Shown: piece after piece, positions 12,366 through 15,065 of the stretch
How positions within the stretch are numbered: position 1 is the stretch's first letter
Layout of the letters: each line of letters opens with the position of its first letter
The notes under the pieces: model-generated
Database searches by the model: none
What the model was told of the DNA's origin: nothing
Seen by the model: only the letters and a program-made list of their open reading frames with translations
Translations under genes and position numbers: made by a program
DNA from: Palsa-506 sp050013415
GTDB taxonomy: Bacteria > Actinomycetota > Actinomycetes > Streptosporangiales > Streptosporangiaceae
Length of the DNA: 15,065 nucleotides
Assembly: GCA_050013415.1 (NCBI GenBank)
Contig: JBEKFH010000070.1
Coordinates: 1-15,065 of the forward strand
Direction of reading: 5' to 3'

Positions 12366-13289
12366 TTATCCGGCAGCGTGAGCGCCGGTCATCATCGCGG
12401 CCAGGTCATCAGGGTGCAGGAACGAGGGCGGCGGCGGCGGGCCCCAGGCGAAGAGCCCGCGTGCGCCCTCGAGATCCTCGGGCGTCCACAACTGGTCGTC
12501 AACGATGCAGTCCATGTCCGAGTAGTACTCGGAGAAATTGCCAGCCGGATCCTTGAGGTACCAGAAGAAGTTCGATCCCGCGTAGTGACGGCCGAGTCCC
12601 CAGATGTGCCGTTCCGGCCGTCCCTCCAGCATCGCGAAGGCGCCGCGCCCGACGTCGTCGACATCGTCGACCTGCCACGACGTGTGATGCAGGAAGTTCA
12701 CCGGCGCGGCAAGGACCAGCACGTTGTGGTGGTCGGTGGAGCAGCGCATAAACGCGCCGACGCCCTTGATCCGGTCGCTGACCTTGAAGCCGAGGCCGTC
12801 GACAAAGAACGACATCGTCGCGGCGTAATCCACGCTGCCGAGGACGGCATGGCCCAGCTTGCGCGGACGTACCCGGTCGGTCCGCATGAATCCCGGCGCG
12901 CGGCTGCCCTGGCGGTCTGGCCGCCCGGGCCCGTTATAAAGGCAGGCGGCCAGCGGATCCTGCTGCAGCCGCGGCGCGACGTCGAGGAAGACGCGCGTCC
13001 CGGTCACCGGCTCGATCGCCGCCAGGCTCGTGCCGTGCCTGGCCGGCGGCAGCCCGAGGGCGGCGAGGCTTGCCGCGGCGCGTGCTACGTCGTCGGAGTC
13101 GTCGACGCCGACCCGCATCTCGATCAGGCGCCGGGTCGGTGCGTACACGATGCGCAGCTGCCGCCCGGCGTCCCTCGTGCTGAGCCAGCCGCCGGCTTCC
13201 TGGGCCAGGCCGAAGTCGGCGTAATAGGCCGCCGTCTCCGCCACGTTCGGCACGCCCATCGTGACCGATAGCAGTCCGTGCAGGCTCAT
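12366..13289 (-). CDS. Type I extradiol (catechol meta-cleavage) dioxygenase, VOC fold
   Basis: A 307-aa two-domain vicinal-oxygen-chelate enzyme of the 2,3-dihydroxybiphenyl 1,2-dioxygenase (BphC) type. The N-terminal domain (5-110, GLLSVTMGVPNVAETAAYY) lacks metal ligands, as is normal. The C-terminal domain has the Fe(II) triad His147 (RKLGHAVLGS), His201 or His202 (FLHHTSWQV) and Glu254 (FSEYYSD), plus the acid-base His in TDHHNVLV (187-188). It should open a catechol ring next to the two hydroxyls. The ATG at 13289 has a perfect AGGAGG 5 nt upstream, overlapping the stop of the monooxygenase gene, so the two are co-transcribed. The exact catechol is not predictable. The C-terminus is proline-rich (WGPPPPPSF). 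Confidence 0.9.
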   Translation of the reverse strand: MSLHGLLSVTMGVPNVAETAAYYADFGLAQEAGGWLSTRDAGRQLRIVYAPTRRLIEMRVGVDDSDDVARAAASLAALGLPPARHGTSLAAIEPVTGTRVFLDVAPRLQQDPLAACLYNGPGRPDRQGSRAPGFMRTDRVRPRKLGHAVLGSVDYAATMSFFVDGLGFKVSDRIKGVGAFMRCSTDHHNVLVLAAPVNFLHHTSWQVDDVDDVGRGAFAMLEGRPERHIWGLGRHYAGSNFFWYLKDPAGNFSEYYSDMDCIVDDQLWTPEDLEGARGLFAWGPPPPPSFLHPDDLAAMMTGAHAAG

Positions 13290-13298
13290 GGATGCCTC

Positions 13299-14993
13299 CT
13301 AGCTCGTTGCGGTCAGCGTCGCGCGGCCGGGGAACCCGGCGGCCAAGTCGATGTCGATGTCCGCCGCGTCGCCGGCCCGCCAGGCAATGTGCTGGTCAGG
13401 GCGGACAAGCAGGAACTCGTCCCGCCGCAGGCCGGATCGCGGCGGCGGCTCGACCAGCGACAGCGGGATCCCGCGGCGGCGCGCGCGGTCCGCGAGGCTG
13501 GCGACGCCCGGGCCGCCGTCGCGGACTCCCCCGACGAGCGTGAACCCGGTTCCGAGCCGGTCGTACAGGGAGGAGCCGTCGGGCAGCCACTGGTGCGGGA
13601 GCCGCGCTCCCGGCTCCGTCGTCGGCGTGTAGATCGTCGAGTCGGCCTGCTCGGTCGAGCCGGCCTGCCGGGCAGAGCCGGCCTGGTCGATCGAGCCGGC
13701 CTGCCGGGCAGAGCCAGCGTGCCGGGCAGAGCGGGCCTGGCCCGGCCGGCTGCCGCCGGCGGGACGTCCCCCGACCGGCTGGACGACCGGTGACCCCGCG
13801 TAGGAATAGCCGAGCACGAGCCCGAGGCTGTGGAACTCGGCCCGCTTCGCCCGCTGAACGGCCTGGGCGTCCGGCAGCAGGTCACCGGCGAGGCTGCGCA
13901 TGTTGGCTTCCGCGCTCGCGACGGTCTGCTCGATCACGCCGCGCCGCTCCGCCTCGTAGCTGTCCAGCAGGCGCGCGGACGCCCAGCCCTGCTCGACGGC
14001 GGCTATCTTCCAGGCGATGTTGACCGCGTCGCCAACGCAGGCGTTGAATCCGTGGCCGCCCCAGGGCGGGTTGACGTGCGCGCTCTCGCCGACGAGGAAC
14101 ACCCGGCGATCGGCGAACCGGTCCGCGATGAGCATCCGCGCCGTCCACGGGTCGGACGCGACGATCTGGTGCTCGAAGGGCCGGCCGACGAGGCCGGTGA
14201 TCAGCCCCGACGCGTGGGCCGCGCCGTACGCCGCGCCGATCCCGGGAATGATCGCCCACCACGTGCCGGACAGGTCCAGCCGGCCGAGCAGCCCGGAGAC
14301 GGCCGGGCCGAGCACCCAGTACTGCACGGCCGGCCCGAGATGGGTGTCCAGCGACGGCGCGCGGAAGACGACGTTGAAGTTCGGCCGGGGATCAGATCGC
14401 CCGGCGTACGCCGCGCCGATCTTCCCGCGGACAACGCCGCCCGCGCCGTCGCAGCCGAGCACAAAGCGGGCCCGGACGTCGTAGCAGTTTCCGCCCCGCT
14501 CGTGAACGGTCACGGTGACGCCGTCGGCGTCCTGCGACAGCGCCGTCACCGCGTGGCCCAGCCGCACCTCGACGCCGGGGAGACAGCGGAGGTGCTCGCG
14601 GAGTACCTCCTCCACGACCGGCTGCGGTACCTGCTGGCCCGCCTCCGCGAAGCGGTCATCGCGCTCCGTAGTCAGCCCGAACGCGTTCTCGAAATCGGTG
14701 ATGCGGCGGCCGGACAGCGATTCGCAGAAGGTCACCCGCTGCGACCAGGCGACCGGCAGCGGCGCGGCGGCGCGCAGCGCGTCAGCGACACCCCAGCGCC
14801 GGAAGTGCTCCATCGTGCGGACGCTCGTGGTCTTTGCCCGCGGCCGCAGGTGCGAGACCTCGCCGCGCGGTTCGATCACGACGCTGCCGAGGCCCCGGCT
14901 GCCGAGCTCGGCAGCCGCCGCGAGCCCTGCCGGGCCGCCACCTGCCACCAGCACGGCCGTGCTGCAGGCCCGCGTCGCGCCGGTCGCTGTCAC
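13299..14993 (-). CDS. FAD-dependent aromatic ring monooxygenase (PHBH/MhpA type)
   Basis: A 564-aa class A flavoprotein hydroxylase. It has the N-terminal dinucleotide fold VAGGGPAGLAAAAELGSRG (17-34) ending at Glu41, RPRAKTTSVRTMEHFRRWG (51-68), the DG motif GCDGAGGVV (180-188) and the second FAD motif VFLVGESAHVNPPWGGHGFN (298-317), with GES in place of the usual GDA. A thioredoxin-like C-terminal domain follows (about 460-560, HQWLPDGSSLYDRLG ... FLLVRPDQHIAWR). Such enzymes hydroxylate phenolic rings with NAD(P)H and O2, making the catechol for the downstream dioxygenase. Residues 421-456 are a hexapeptide-repeat insert. The GTG at 14993 has no ribosome site, but a -10-like TATACA lies 31 nt upstream; the N-terminal Rossmann strand begins at residue 12, so this start is plausible. 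Confidence 0.9.
   Translation of the reverse strand: MTATGATRACSTAVLVAGGGPAGLAAAAELGSRGLGSVVIEPRGEVSHLRPRAKTTSVRTMEHFRRWGVADALRAAAPLPVAWSQRVTFCESLSGRRITDFENAFGLTTERDDRFAEAGQQVPQPVVEEVLREHLRCLPGVEVRLGHAVTALSQDADGVTVTVHERGGNCYDVRARFVLGCDGAGGVVRGKIGAAYAGRSDPRPNFNVVFRAPSLDTHLGPAVQYWVLGPAVSGLLGRLDLSGTWWAIIPGIGAAYGAAHASGLITGLVGRPFEHQIVASDPWTARMLIADRFADRRVFLVGESAHVNPPWGGHGFNACVGDAVNIAWKIAAVEQGWASARLLDSYEAERRGVIEQTVASAEANMRSLAGDLLPDAQAVQRAKRAEFHSLGLVLGYSYAGSPVVQPVGGRPAGGSRPGQARSARHAGSARQAGSIDQAGSARQAGSTEQADSTIYTPTTEPGARLPHQWLPDGSSLYDRLGTGFTLVGGVRDGGPGVASLADRARRRGIPLSLVEPPPRSGLRRDEFLLVRPDQHIAWRAGDAADIDIDLAAGFPGRATLTATS
13644..13733 (-). repeat. In-frame 18-bp repeats in the monooxygenase gene
   Basis: Five consecutive hexapeptides (RSARHA, GSARQA, GSIDQA, GSARQA, GSTEQA) occupy residues 421-450 between the FAD/substrate domain and the C-terminal thioredoxin-like domain. 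At DNA level a 25-bp stretch at 13655-13679 recurs exactly at 13691-13715. The insert is hydrophilic and likely a flexible loop. Confidence 0.85.
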
Positions 14994-15023
14994 GAGACAA
15001 ATATCGTCCAGGCCACCGCAGGT

Positions 15024-15029
15024 TGTATA
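15024..15029 (-). promoter_or_regulatory. Candidate -10 of the aromatic oxidation operon
   Basis: TATACA on the minus strand would start transcription near 15017, giving a leader of about 24 nt before the GTG at 14993. The adjoining AGCGCT/GCTAGC palindromes (about 15029-15037) could be an operator. No -35 consensus is seen. The region continues to the window edge, so a divergent regulator, common for such operons, may lie just beyond. Confidence 0.4.
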
Positions 15030-15065
15030 GCGCTAGCTCATGGCGGAGAGGGGACCTGCGGCGGC

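Noticed and set aside
11841..13271. A 476-aa plus-strand frame across the carboxypeptidase and dioxygenase genes.
   Set aside because: It crosses two well-supported minus-strand genes and their intergenic gap; a GC-bias artefact.

Overview
The window is GC-rich throughout (third codon positions almost all G or C) and looks like chromosome from a filamentous or related actinobacterium. Support: a SepX/GlpR-type divisome gene next to a RimJ-like acetyltransferase and a tRNA-Ala, a BTAD/NB-ARC/TPR regulator of the AfsR type, a DinB/MDMPI-fold protein of the mycothiol-linked superfamily, and an apparently leaderless toxin-antitoxin operon. I cannot place it to genus from sequence alone.

Layout. 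(1) 1-1702 looks like conserved core: the 3' part of a RimJ-like N-acetyltransferase, a sepX-like gene and tRNA-Ala(CGC). (2) 1703-3071 looks like an accessory patch after the tRNA: an SGNH/GDSL hydrolase on the minus strand, two unrecognised coding-looking scraps, a 20-bp perfect palindrome, and an exact 17-nt copy of the tRNA anticodon arm at 2940-2956. (3) 3072-7884 holds a small secreted cysteine-containing protein resembling the beta/gamma-crystallin/Streptomyces killer-toxin-like fold, a convergent LysR regulator with which it shares hairpins, and a large AfsR-like SARP-STAND-TPR regulator divergent from the LysR gene. (4) 8133-9221 is a small defence or stability remnant: an intact vapBC pair with a promoter/operator that can be read, then an internally deleted relic of a TIGR02679/DUF2399 (type III Wadjet JetD) gene. 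(5) 9449-11161 has a GNAT gene, a hairpin-rich intergenic region, an Ohr/OsmC C-terminal relic and a TIGR03086-like metal-binding protein. (6) 11252-15065 is all minus strand: a two-gene aromatic oxidation operon (FAD monooxygenase, then type I extradiol dioxygenase), followed downstream by a D-Ala-D-Ala carboxypeptidase.

Working together. The monooxygenase-dioxygenase pair is the clearest unit: hydroxylation of an aromatic ring to a catechol, then meta cleavage, with the second gene's ribosome site overlapping the stop of the first. VapB and VapC form a coupled, probably autoregulated pair. LysR and the AfsR-like regulator are divergent and share a 210-bp control region. Three unrelated genes (sepX, the carboxypeptidase and the monooxygenase) carry in-frame 15- or 18-bp tandem repeats. 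I found no convincing complete new multigene system. The least explained signals are the anticodon-arm copy, the JetD relic, the 10064-10131 alternative-hairpin cluster and the secreted crystallin-like protein.
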